This document shows, in pieces, positions 17,749 through 25,710 of a DNA stretch of 39,748 nt. Origin of the DNA: Butyrivibrio sp. Its GTDB lineage: Bacteria; Bacillota; Clostridia; Lachnospirales; Lachnospiraceae. Within the stretch, counting starts at the first letter, position 1; the number at the start of each line of letters is the position of its first letter. A program made the translations under genes and the position numbers. Under the pieces are notes generated by a model. That model did not search any database and was not told the DNA's origin. It was given only the letters and a program-made list of their open reading frames with translations. The DNA is taken from assembly GCF_015056685.1 (NCBI RefSeq), contig NZ_SVFW01000038.1:1-39748 (forward strand). Direction: 5' to 3'.

Positions 17749-18702
17749 TCAAAGATTGTTAATTTCCTTACACTTGCAGCATGCAACGAAATGGCCGGGT
17801 TTTACCTCGGTAAGTCCAACCGGGTGCTTACAGCTTTCATCCGCATAAGGGCATCTTCCGGCAAATCTGCACCCTGGTGCAGGATTAATCGGAGATTTTA
17901 TCTCTCCCTTAAGAATTATCCTTTTCTTGCGATTATGGATATTGGTTGTTGGAATTGCTGATAGTAACGCTTTTGTATATGGATGTAATGGATACTTAAA
18001 AAGCTCATCCCTGTCGCATTTTTCCACCATCTGTCCCAAATACATAACGCATATCTGATTAGATATATGCTTTACTACAGACATATCATGTGTAATAAAA
18101 AGATATGTCAATCCCATATCCCTCTGAAGATCCATGAGCAGGTTAAGAATCTGAGCCTGAATTGATACGTCTAACGCTGAAACCGGTTCATCGCACACAA
18201 TGAATTTGGGATTTAAGGCAAGTGCCCTTGCTATGCCAACTCTCTGCCTTCTTCCGCCATCCAGCTCATTAGGATAAGACATTCTCAGCCTTTTCTCTAT
18301 TCCTACAATATCCATGAGTTCTTTTGTCTTGTGTTCAGATCTGTTTTTATCCCATCCTGCCAGTACCAGCGGCTCTTTTATGATATCTGCTATTGTCTGT
18401 CTGGGATCCAGTGAAGAATAAGGATCCTGAAAGATCATCTGTACGTTCTTTCTGAAATCTGTCATTTCCCTATTGCTTAACTTTGTTATATCTTTTCCAT
18501 CAAAAAGGATTTTTCCATCTGTACTCTCGTTTAAGTGAATCAGTGTCCGTCCAAGCGTTGACTTACCGCATCCAGACTCTCCAACAAGGCCGACTGTCTC
18601 TCCTTTTTCAATGGAGAAGCTGATATCATCTACTGCATGGACCATTCCTGCGCCGCTCTTAAAATATTTTTTTAAATTTTGCGTTTCAAGTATTGTCGAC
18701 AT
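17749..18702 (-). CDS. dppF: Peptide/nickel-type ABC importer ATPase (OppF/DppF-like)
   Basis: A 317-residue ATPase that would power uptake with the DppD-like partner. Walker A is GESGCGKST (about 39-47), Walker B with catalytic Glu is FIVCDEPVSALD, and the H-loop is in LFITHDMSVV. The signature motif reads LDGGRRQR instead of the usual LSGGQRQR, with Ser changed to Asp and Gln to Arg. The C-terminal oligopeptide-ABC extension is present, with the Cys cluster CRFAGRCPYADESC seen in this family. GGAGGAGCGGGTAA precedes the ATG, and the gene overlaps the DppD-like gene by 17 bp. The substrate class (peptide, nickel chelate or other) is not determined by this subunit. Confidence 0.9.
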   Translation of the reverse strand: MSTILETQNLKKYFKSGAGMVHAVDDISFSIEKGETVGLVGESGCGKSTLGRTLIHLNESTDGKILFDGKDITKLSNREMTDFRKNVQMIFQDPYSSLDPRQTIADIIKEPLVLAGWDKNRSEHKTKELMDIVGIEKRLRMSYPNELDGGRRQRVGIARALALNPKFIVCDEPVSALDVSIQAQILNLLMDLQRDMGLTYLFITHDMSVVKHISNQICVMYLGQMVEKCDRDELFKYPLHPYTKALLSAIPTTNIHNRKKRIILKGEIKSPINPAPGCRFAGRCPYADESCKHPVGLTEVKPGHFVACCKCKEINNL

Positions 18703-19690
18703 TTACCCGCTCCTCCTTGTCTTTGTTTCGATAGCATCTGGAGAAATGTCCCTTTGATACCTCAATCATCTGGTTGTCATATTTATCACAACCATGGCAG
18801 GCATATGGACATCTTTCCTTGAAATCACAGGTATCTCTGATAACAGAAGGATCAGGTGGAAGTCCTTCAATAGGAGACAATCTGTCAACATCCACCTCAA
18901 GATCCGGCAAAGCTGCGAACAAACCTTTTGTGTATGGGTGTGATGGATTATCATAGATATCTTCTAAGGTTCCGCTTTCAACAATTCGTCCTGCATATAT
19001 AACTGCTACCTTATCGCAAACTTCTGCAACAACCCCCAGGTCATGGGTAATGAGTATCATCGCTGTCCCCAGTTTATCCCTGAGGCTTTTGATCAGTTCA
19101 AGTACCTGTGCCTGAATAGTTACATCAAGGGCTGTAGTAGGCTCATCTGCTAAAAGAAGCTTAGGTGAACACGCCAGCGCTAAGGCAATTACTACTCTTT
19201 GCTTCATTCCTCCCGAAAACTGATGGGGGTACTCATCTGCCCTGTCAGCCCCAATGCCAACCATTTCCAGCATCTCTATGGCTCTTTTTCTTGCATCAGA
19301 GGATGAACAGTTATGGTGCTGCTTATATCCTTCAGCAATCTGCGAAACCACTGTTTTTACCGGATTTAGAGCAGTCATAGGATCCTGAAATATCATGGAA
19401 ATTGATTTTCCTCGCAAAGCCTGGAGCTCCTTGTCAGACATCTTAAGAATGTTTTTTCCCTCAAAAAAGATTTCTCCATCTATGCTTTCAACTGAATTCT
19501 CAGGCAAAATTCTGAGAACAGACTTAGCAATAGTAGTTTTTCCAGCACCTGTCTCTCCAACAAGTCCAAGTGTCTCTCCGGGCTTTAAGTCTAATGAAAC
19601 ATCATTGACCGCATGTATAATGCTATTGCCTGAGTGATATTTCACTGTTAAATTCTTTATTTCAAAAAAATTCTTGTTATCATCTGCCAT
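18686..19690 (-). CDS. dppD: Peptide/nickel-type ABC importer ATPase (OppD/DppD-like)
   Basis: A 334-residue ATPase with Walker A GETGAGKTT, Q-loop MIFQDPMTALNPV, a good signature FSGGMKQRV, Walker B LLADEPTTALD and H-loop LITHDLGVV. The C-terminal extension with CDFKERCPYACHGC is typical of the Opp/Dpp ATPase pair. It should pair with the DppF-like protein to form the asymmetric nucleotide-binding dimer. GAGGCACCATT precedes the ATG, 12 bp after the DppC-like gene. Because DppF has a non-canonical signature, the ATP site built from the DppD signature and the DppF Walker motifs is likely to be the better catalytic site; that is inference. Confidence 0.93.
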   Translation of the reverse strand: MADDNKNFFEIKNLTVKYHSGNSIIHAVNDVSLDLKPGETLGLVGETGAGKTTIAKSVLRILPENSVESIDGEIFFEGKNILKMSDKELQALRGKSISMIFQDPMTALNPVKTVVSQIAEGYKQHHNCSSSDARKRAIEMLEMVGIGADRADEYPHQFSGGMKQRVVIALALACSPKLLLADEPTTALDVTIQAQVLELIKSLRDKLGTAMILITHDLGVVAEVCDKVAVIYAGRIVESGTLEDIYDNPSHPYTKGLFAALPDLEVDVDRLSPIEGLPPDPSVIRDTCDFKERCPYACHGCDKYDNQMIEVSKGHFSRCYRNKDKEERVNVDNT

Positions 19691-19702
19691 AATGGTGCCT
19701 CA

Positions 19703-20650
19703 TCAATCTTTAAAATTTGGATCAAGTGCATCACGGAAAGCATCTCCCAAAAGATTAAAGCTTAATACCGTTAACACAATGAAAATTCCCGGAATTACAA
19801 CCATATAAGGAAAATCTCTTATATAATTTCTTGTACTTGCGAGCATCTGTCCCCACTCCGGCTTTGGCTCCTGTACACCAAGTCCCAAAAAGCTCAGAGA
19901 AGAAGACGCAAGACCATTTCTGCTAACGCTCATTGCTATTTCAACAATTATTGGAGAAATTGCATTGGGAATTATGTGCTTGGCAATAATCCTCCAGGTG
20001 GGACAGTTTACAGTTGTTGCTGACTCGATATATTCCATGTTTCTGATTCTTAGAATGTTTGCCCTCATAAGTCTTGCAAAGCCCGGAACACCGGTAATAC
20101 CAAGGGCCAAGATGCACTTATCCACGCCTGTTCCAAACACAGCACAAAATGCCATTGCAAGAACCAGTGACGGAAAAGCCTGGAAAATATCGAGAAATCT
20201 CATGAGGCAGGAATCTATAGTCCCTCCGAAATATCCTGCTACTGCACCCATTACAATACCAATGATTGCAGAAAGGACAGTTGAAAGAAGTCCGATTACC
20301 AAAGTGTATCTAGCGCCATATAATACCCTTGAAAAAATATCTCTTCCAAGATCATCGGTTCCAAACCAATGATCTAGCGTTGGCCAACTTTTCATGGCAG
20401 CAAAATCTGTTGCATTATATGTATACTTGCAAAAATACTGTGATGTAAGTGACATTATTACTACAAATGCTATAAATATCATCCCGAATACGGCGCCTTT
20501 ATTATGTGATATGCTGGCCCATACATACTTAAATGATCCGGGTTTTATGCTTGCATCGATATGATAATGTTTTTTCTTTTTTGTATGATTTTTCCCATGT
20601 TCATGGTCGTGCTTATGACCATGCCTCATTTTATTCAATTCTTCAGCCAT
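19703..20650 (-). CDS. dppC: Peptide/nickel-type ABC permease (DppC-like) with a His-rich N-terminus
   Basis: A 315-residue inner-membrane permease with the N-terminal OppC/DppC segment, about six membrane helices and the EAA-type loop GITGVPGFARLMRANILRIR leading to the cytoplasmic coupling region. The cytoplasmic N-terminus is unusual: MRHGHKHDHEHGKNH followed by a Lys run and HYH, with ten or so His in about 25 residues. This may bind metal, or be a simple charged tail. I start at the ATG at 20650, with GAAGGGGAAATGAT upstream and one base after the DppB stop; an in-frame upstream start at 20683 lies inside the DppB gene. It forms the transmembrane pore with DppB. Confidence 0.9.
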   Translation of the reverse strand: MAEELNKMRHGHKHDHEHGKNHTKKKKHYHIDASIKPGSFKYVWASISHNKGAVFGMIFIAFVVIMSLTSQYFCKYTYNATDFAAMKSWPTLDHWFGTDDLGRDIFSRVLYGARYTLVIGLLSTVLSAIIGIVMGAVAGYFGGTIDSCLMRFLDIFQAFPSLVLAMAFCAVFGTGVDKCILALGITGVPGFARLMRANILRIRNMEYIESATTVNCPTWRIIAKHIIPNAISPIIVEIAMSVSRNGLASSSLSFLGLGVQEPKPEWGQMLASTRNYIRDFPYMVVIPGIFIVLTVLSFNLLGDAFRDALDPNFKD

Positions 20651-20651
20651 A

Positions 20652-21608
20652 TCATTTCCCCTTCTTTTTATTTGCAGATACATACTGTGCTTTTATTCTT
20701 GGATCTGCAAAAGCGTACAAAAGATCAGTGAGAAGCATGATGAGCGCAAACGTAAATGCTATAAATATTATTCCGCCGGTGCATGCGTTGTAATCTCTGT
20801 TATTTATACTATTTACAAGGTATTGACCAATTCCCGGAATAGAGAAGACAACTTCGATAATTGTCGCTCCACCAAGCATTGAGCCAAAACGCATTCCAAT
20901 TACAGTAAGGATTGGAATCAATGCATTTGGAAGTGCATGCCCATAAATTACTTCTTTTTCAGGTAATCCTTTTGATCTTGCTGTAGTAACATAATCTGAA
21001 CTAACTACTTCAAGCATGCTAGCTCTTACCTGTCTGGTAAAACCAGCTAAACCTCCTAATGAATTTGCAATAGTGGGAAGAATGAAGTAGATCAAAGACT
21101 TACTACCAGAAGAAGGAAGCCATCCAAGTTTTAGCGAAAAGAATAGTACCAGCAATAATGCAGTCCAAAAGCTGGGCATACAGTCAAATAATAATGTTAC
21201 AAACAGCGATATCCTGTCTCCTATTGAGTTAGCATGTACTGCCGTATATATTCCCAACGGGAGTCCTACGATCACTGTAAGGATAATGCTAAAAAACGCT
21301 ATCTTGGCAGTGTGTGGGAATCGCTTCATAAGTTCCCATTTTATATCTGTTCCATCCACCAAAGATTTTCCAAAATCAAAGTGGAAAAAAATATTATAAA
21401 CATACTCTCCCAGCCTTACTAAGAAAGGTCTGTCGAGCCCTAAAGCCACTCTTTTAGCCTCAATTTCTGCTGCTGAGTGAACCCCTGAGCCCAGCGCAAG
21501 CTGGGCGGGGTCACCAGGAACAAAGTTCATTAGGGTGAACATTATTATTCCGACTGCTATAAGAGTAGGGATCATAATTATAAGTCTCTTAATAACATAC
21601 TTAGCCAT
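20652..21608 (-). CDS. dppB: Peptide/nickel-type ABC permease (DppB-like)
   Basis: A 318-residue permease with the characteristic DppB/OppB N-terminus (MAKYVIKRLIIMIPTLIAVG), a long extracytoplasmic loop containing MNFVPGDPAQLALG, and six predicted membrane helices. The coupling loop region VTTARSKGLPEKEVIYGHAL and the C-terminal NRDYN segment match this family. AAAGGTTT precedes the ATG. It is 14 bp from the substrate-binding lipoprotein gene, completing a standard A-B-C-D-F gene order. Confidence 0.93.
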   Translation of the reverse strand: MAKYVIKRLIIMIPTLIAVGIIMFTLMNFVPGDPAQLALGSGVHSAAEIEAKRVALGLDRPFLVRLGEYVYNIFFHFDFGKSLVDGTDIKWELMKRFPHTAKIAFFSIILTVIVGLPLGIYTAVHANSIGDRISLFVTLLFDCMPSFWTALLLVLFFSLKLGWLPSSGSKSLIYFILPTIANSLGGLAGFTRQVRASMLEVVSSDYVTTARSKGLPEKEVIYGHALPNALIPILTVIGMRFGSMLGGATIIEVVFSIPGIGQYLVNSINNRDYNACTGGIIFIAFTFALIMLLTDLLYAFADPRIKAQYVSANKKKGK

Positions 21609-21622
21609 AAACCTTTATTCCT

Positions 21623-23272
21623 TTATTTGTCTACTGATTCATAATCTGATGTAAATGTCATTGCATTGAGCACAGGATTCAATTTTTCAAGTGAAATATT
21701 GGTGATTCCTGATGTTGTAACAATAGACTTGTTCTCTGTGTAAGCACCAACTATGTATGCCTGATCCACAACATAGTCATGGAATGCATTCATGTTCTCT
21801 TCGCTTCTGTCAGCAATTGCATTCTGAAGAAGTTCCTGCAACTTATCATCCTGAACAAAGCACTGATTGTTACTTCCACCAAAAAGATCATTCCAATATG
21901 TTGTTGTAAAATCGACTACCTGGTTTGAATATTCAGAGATATCCCAAGCTGTCTGATCGTTCTGAACTGCCTGTCTGGCTGCTCTGTCCTGCCCATCAAT
22001 ATTTAATGTGATGCCGACTTCAGCAAGCATAGCCTGAAGTGCTACATAAGGCTGTTGAGGAGCCTGAGAAGTTACAAGAATGCTGACCTCAAGAGGATTG
22101 CTTTCACTATATCCTGCTGCTTCCAAATATCCCTTTGCAGCATCAAGATCATAATCAAAATAGCTCTGTGAATCCCAAGCCTGTACATAGTCAGGACCAA
22201 GATTTGGAGCAACATCATGGCTTATAACGCAATCTCCTGCTGAAAGTGACATGTTATAGGCATCAAAACCATATGCAATAGCTTTTCTTACATTAACGTC
22301 AGAACATACACTGTTATCTGAACAGTTAAAAATAAGATACTGTGTCATGGCATTGAAATACTTTGTAACGTTGTAATCGCTATTTCCTTCAAATCTTCCA
22401 ACATCATCAGATGAAACCTCTGCCATATCAACTTCTCCATTTTCAAGGGCAATAGCTCTTGATGATGCCTCAGTTATACATCTGATCTCAATCACATCCA
22501 CGTTCTGAACTTCTACATCAGCCTTATCTGAATTCTTCCAGTAGTCTGCGTTTGCGTTAAGTGTGACTGAAGAGCCGGCCTGTACGTTTGAAACTGTGTA
22601 AGCGCCTGTAGTAGCAGGATTTGAATTGATCTCATCATCGCTTGCCTTCTCATACCAGTCTTTGCTTACAATTGAGCAGTCGCACAACACCGCTTCAATA
22701 GCGCCTTCGGATCCGTCCTTGAGCTTAAGTGTAAGAGTATAATCACCTGTTGCCTCTGCGCTGTCATAATAAACAGAAATCTCAGATACAAATCCAAGTT
22801 CAAGGAGCTTGTCATAGCTAAATACAACATCTTCAGCAGTAATGGCATTTCCCTGACTATCTTTGATATTGTCATAAATCTCTACATTGTAGGTGAGATC
22901 ATCAACCTTTTCTACAGACTTTGCAGCGTTCATCTGAAGCTCTCCGCTTGAAAGCATTGCCCCAACAAATGGTCTGTAGCACAGATGTGCCCAAATTGTA
23001 TGTTCAGTCCAGTCTCTGACAGAACCTTCACTTCCCCAAGGTGCGATTGTAAAAGAATCATCATCAACAGCTACAACTACCTTATCTACCTTAGTCGCAG
23101 CTTCGCTAACTTCAGCCTTTGTGCCTGCATCAGCAGATGCTCCTCCACTACTTGTTGTAGCAGTGTCAGATGAAACGGTTTCCCCATCGGAAGTGCTCTG
23201 ACTTCCACAGCCCGCTACCAATGAAGCCGTCATAGCTATCGCTAAAAGCGTAGTTAATAGTTTTTTTCTCAT
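21623..23272 (-). CDS. dppA: Substrate-binding lipoprotein, SBP family 5 (DppA/OppA-like)
   Basis: A 549-residue extracytoplasmic binding protein. The N-terminus MRKKLLTTLLAIAMTASLVAG then Cys is a lipoprotein signal with lipobox VAGC, followed by a Ser/Thr/Ala-rich linker to about residue 60. The remainder is the large SBP_bac_5 fold, with blocks such as VVFSYDKLLELGF, VRKAIAYGFDAYNMS and YDLDAAKGYLEAAGY typical of peptide- and nickel-binding members. The ligand cannot be named; the neighbouring hydrolases suggest an aromatic or plant-derived ligand, which is inference. GGAGGG precedes the ATG. It is the first gene of operon A, behind the promoter and LysR-type site at 23333-23396. Confidence 0.93.
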   Translation of the reverse strand: MRKKLLTTLLAIAMTASLVAGCGSQSTSDGETVSSDTATTSSGGASADAGTKAEVSEAATKVDKVVVAVDDDSFTIAPWGSEGSVRDWTEHTIWAHLCYRPFVGAMLSSGELQMNAAKSVEKVDDLTYNVEIYDNIKDSQGNAITAEDVVFSYDKLLELGFVSEISVYYDSAEATGDYTLTLKLKDGSEGAIEAVLCDCSIVSKDWYEKASDDEINSNPATTGAYTVSNVQAGSSVTLNANADYWKNSDKADVEVQNVDVIEIRCITEASSRAIALENGEVDMAEVSSDDVGRFEGNSDYNVTKYFNAMTQYLIFNCSDNSVCSDVNVRKAIAYGFDAYNMSLSAGDCVISHDVAPNLGPDYVQAWDSQSYFDYDLDAAKGYLEAAGYSESNPLEVSILVTSQAPQQPYVALQAMLAEVGITLNIDGQDRAARQAVQNDQTAWDISEYSNQVVDFTTTYWNDLFGGSNNQCFVQDDKLQELLQNAIADRSEENMNAFHDYVVDQAYIVGAYTENKSIVTTSGITNISLEKLNPVLNAMTFTSDYESVDK

Positions 23273-23297
23273 AAGTTTTCCCTCCGTTTAACCTTCT

Positions 23298-23313
23298 TGC
23301 GAATATGATCGCA
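23298..23313. promoter_or_regulatory. Palindrome TGCGA-N6-TCGCA in the dppA leader
   Basis: A perfect 5-bp-arm inverted repeat, TGCGA then ATATGA then TCGCA. It falls about 13-28 bases downstream of the predicted operon A start site and ends 25 bp before the dppA ATG. It could be a second operator or a small RNA hairpin. Arms are short, so chance is possible. Confidence 0.35.
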
Positions 23314-23332
23314 TTTCATTTTGTTGCCTTTG

Positions 23333-23361
23333 ATTATATTTGCCAAAAAAGTCTCAATCAA
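23333..23361 (-). promoter_or_regulatory. Predicted sigma-A promoter of operon A (dppA)
   Basis: On the minus strand, -35 TTGATT (23361-23356), a 17-base spacer and -10 TATAAT (23338-23333). The predicted start is near 23326. The operon B promoter has the same -35 hexamer and spacing, and the two share the 10-mer CAATCAATTC (plus strand) across the -35 box. Confidence 0.75.
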
Positions 23362-23381
23362 TTCGTTTTCATTTGTGACAT

Positions 23382-23396
23382 TTTCCAAAATGGAAA
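23382..23396. promoter_or_regulatory. LysR-type activator site TTTCC-N5-GGAAA (operon A)
   Basis: TTTCCAAAATGGAAA is a 15-bp palindrome with T-N11-A geometry (T23382 to A23394), the form recognised by LysR-type regulators. Its centre is about 63 bp upstream of the predicted start and its edge 20 bp upstream of the -35 box, a normal activator position. The same TTTCC-N5-GGAAA pattern is found at 30356-30370. Confidence 0.7.
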
Positions 23397-23442
23397 TAGT
23401 CTCAAACATCAGTCTTTATATATATTTTCACCAAAAAGGGAA

Positions 23443-23472
23443 TTGCATTATTTACTTTTTCTACTGTATAAT
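23443..23472 (+). promoter_or_regulatory. Candidate promoter of the LysR gene
   Basis: A perfect -10 TATAAT (23467-23472) with a weak -35 TTGCAT (23443-23448) at an 18-base spacing, 38 bp before the LysR start. The TTTCC-N5-GGAAA site at 23382-23396 lies between the two divergent promoters and could also serve autoregulation. Confidence 0.5.
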
Positions 23473-23510
23473 TCAAAATTAAAAATACGAGGTAGATTTA
23501 GGAGGCGATC

Positions 23511-24395
23511 ATGGAAATCGCAATTTTGAAAGAATTTATAGCCCTTGTGGAATCCTGCAATTTTCAGGAAACTGCTGCAGATATGAACTTGTCACAGTCA
23601 TCTTTAACCAAGCATATACACAAACTCGAAGAAGAGCTTGGGGTTTCGCTCTTCGACAGATCTACGCGCTCTGTAAAGCTCAACAAATTCAGCAAAACGT
23701 ATTATCCTTATGCGCAAAAAATTGTTGCTGAACATGAAGAATCCCTCCGAGCCTTAGAAGAGTTAAGCGAAGTATCCAAAAACGAATTTACCGTCGCATA
23801 TATGCCAATGATTGGACAATACGGCCTCGTTAATACTATTTCTGATTTTTCAATTAGATATCCGGATATTAATCTCAAGACTATAGAAAGTGGTCACCCA
23901 CTAGAACTTTTACGAAACAGAAAGTGTGATTTTGCATTTCTTTTTGACGAAGAAATACCAGATGAAAACTTTAATAAAATGATCTATAAATCAGATCACC
24001 TTGCAGTGGTTCTCCCTGCTGATCATCCTCTTGCATCCTACTCGTCTCTTACACTTGATCAGTTAAAAGACGAAAAATTCATTATTCACATCAGTAATAA
24101 TGAGAATCCTCATGAAGATACCTTGAAATTCAACAAGCTCTGTGAAGAGTTTAATTTCTCACCTGAGATTGTTTCTGAATCTCTTTTCACAGCAACAATG
24201 GTAAGATTTGTGGCTGCTAAAAGGGGAATTGCTGTGCTTAACAGACTTCATGTACCTAAAGACATAGACAATATAAGGGTGGTCGACATCAGTCCAACCA
24301 CCCGTTCATACATTTATATGGTTTATCGTCGCAAACTGTCTACTTCATCCGCGACACAATTTCTCCACTACATGATTGAGACAACCAACGCTTAA
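23511..24395 (+). CDS. LysR-family transcriptional regulator
   Basis: A 294-residue regulator. Residues 1-60 are a LysR winged helix-turn-helix: ILKEFIALVESCNFQETAAD, then LSQSSLTKHIHKLEEELGVS and LFDRSTRSVKL. The rest is the two-lobe effector-binding domain starting near EFTVAYMPMIGQYGL. TTAGGAGG lies before the ATG. It is divergent from dppA and convergent with the alpha/beta hydrolase of operon B (4-bp overlap of the ends), so it sits between the two operons it probably controls. Both operon promoters carry a matching palindrome at the LysR position. The inducer is unknown, likely the pathway's substrate or an intermediate. Confidence 0.95.
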   Translation: MEIAILKEFIALVESCNFQETAADMNLSQSSLTKHIHKLEEELGVSLFDRSTRSVKLNKFSKTYYPYAQKIVAEHEESLRALEELSEVSKNEFTVAYMPMIGQYGLVNTISDFSIRYPDINLKTIESGHPLELLRNRKCDFAFLFDEEIPDENFNKMIYKSDHLAVVLPADHPLASYSSLTLDQLKDEKFIIHISNNENPHEDTLKFNKLCEEFNFSPEIVSESLFTATMVRFVAAKRGIAVLNRLHVPKDIDNIRVVDISPTTRSYIYMVYRRKLSTSSATQFLHYMIETTNA

Positions 24396-25654
24396 AATCT
24401 TCCACTACTAAGCCATTCATCAACATAGTCGTGGAGTGTTTTTACAGTATCACCAAACTCTCCCGGTTCTTTTTCCATCTCTTTTGCCGGGCTGAAATTA
24501 TGTCTGGCTCCCTCTACAAAAGCAATCGTTTTGTCCTCACTAGTGCTATTTTCATAAATAGCTTCACTGGCAAGAAACTCCCAGCCGGAGGTCATTCCCA
24601 CAATAAGTGTGGGTGCCTTAATGTGCGATACATTTCCCGGCACACAGTTATATGTGGAATTCCATTCAATGCCCCATACATGGTCTTCATCAAAGCCATA
24701 ATCCTTTTCTGTTCGAATTGCAAAGGTACTTAGAAAAGTGCGCACTGACACAGCCCTTGTTCCCTCCCAATAATAAGGGGACATGGATTGAAAATTTCTT
24801 GGTCTGCGACGAGAGCATATCTTTTCTCTGGTTCTGCTTCCATCGCCGTGTAAAAGCTCATACTCGCCCCTTGTAGTTGACATAAGAGAGATGTCCTGGG
24901 CATATAGCTTGTTATTGATAAATTTTCCCGCTCCTCCAGGTATTATCAGAGGTTCATCGTCAAGATAAGCCCCTTTTCCATGTTCTATAAGAAGCTGTCT
25001 GTTCAAAGCATAATCAATAAGCCTGCAATTCTTTGCACTCTGCTCCTTCTGGTATTTTTTGACAAAATCCCTCGGGTAAGTACATCCTTCAGGCTTAAAA
25101 CCATTTTTTTCACTAAAGAGATCAAGTTGCTCATTTACCAACATTCCGCTATTTTCATCATCAATAGCCGGATCAATACTAAATAACTGCATTACAGCGT
25201 TGCCATAATTGGAATCAAGAAACATGATCCCATCAGCAGGGACAAAACTCTCATCATAGGGATAAGGATAAATATAATCCGGTTCCTTGAATATATCAGA
25301 ACCATTTTCTGCAATGGCCTGATACCCAGACATAAGCGTGCCACCGCTACTGTGGCCTAGGAGGATCACTTTCTCAACCTTTGGTCTCCTTTTTAGGTAA
25401 TTAAAGGCAATCTCAACACTCTTGGTTTTTTCAGGCTGGCCATAGACAAACCCCTCTTTTGTGATGGGATTTGCGCAAAGAACTGTATATCCGCGTTTAG
25501 CAAGTTCAGGACCGCTGACAAAGGAAAGATAATCCTCATCCATATGCATCACAAGAATTCCTATTCTTTGCTTAGGATTTTCTTTATCCGGCTCATATAG
25601 TACGCCGGGAACCCATTTTGAAAGTCTAACAAAACTAGCAGTATATCCTTCCAT
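24392..25654 (-). CDS. Large alpha/beta hydrolase, copy 2
   Basis: A 420-residue paralogue of the protein at 15904-17169. The nucleophile elbow is LLGHSSGGTL, the region ILVMHMDEDYLSF matches the other copy's oxyanion strand, and the likely catalytic His is in VEGARHNFSPA. Shared segments run along the whole length, so this is an old duplication with both copies apparently intact. No signal peptide. It is the last gene of operon B; AAGGA lies about ten bases before the ATG. Having one copy in each operon, each with a phloretin-hydrolase-like protein, suggests the two copies act on related but different substrates. No characterised relative is recognised. Confidence 0.83.
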   Translation of the reverse strand: MEGYTASFVRLSKWVPGVLYEPDKENPKQRIGILVMHMDEDYLSFVSGPELAKRGYTVLCANPITKEGFVYGQPEKTKSVEIAFNYLKRRPKVEKVILLGHSSGGTLMSGYQAIAENGSDIFKEPDYIYPYPYDESFVPADGIMFLDSNYGNAVMQLFSIDPAIDDENSGMLVNEQLDLFSEKNGFKPEGCTYPRDFVKKYQKEQSAKNCRLIDYALNRQLLIEHGKGAYLDDEPLIIPGGAGKFINNKLYAQDISLMSTTRGEYELLHGDGSRTREKICSRRRPRNFQSMSPYYWEGTRAVSVRTFLSTFAIRTEKDYGFDEDHVWGIEWNSTYNCVPGNVSHIKAPTLIVGMTSGWEFLASEAIYENSTSEDKTIAFVEGARHNFSPAKEMEKEPGEFGDTVKTLHDYVDEWLSSGRF

Positions 25655-25710
25655 ATCAGCACCGTCCTTGAACTTGTAAGAGTTTAAGTTAACAGTTTTA
25701 TATTACCAAT

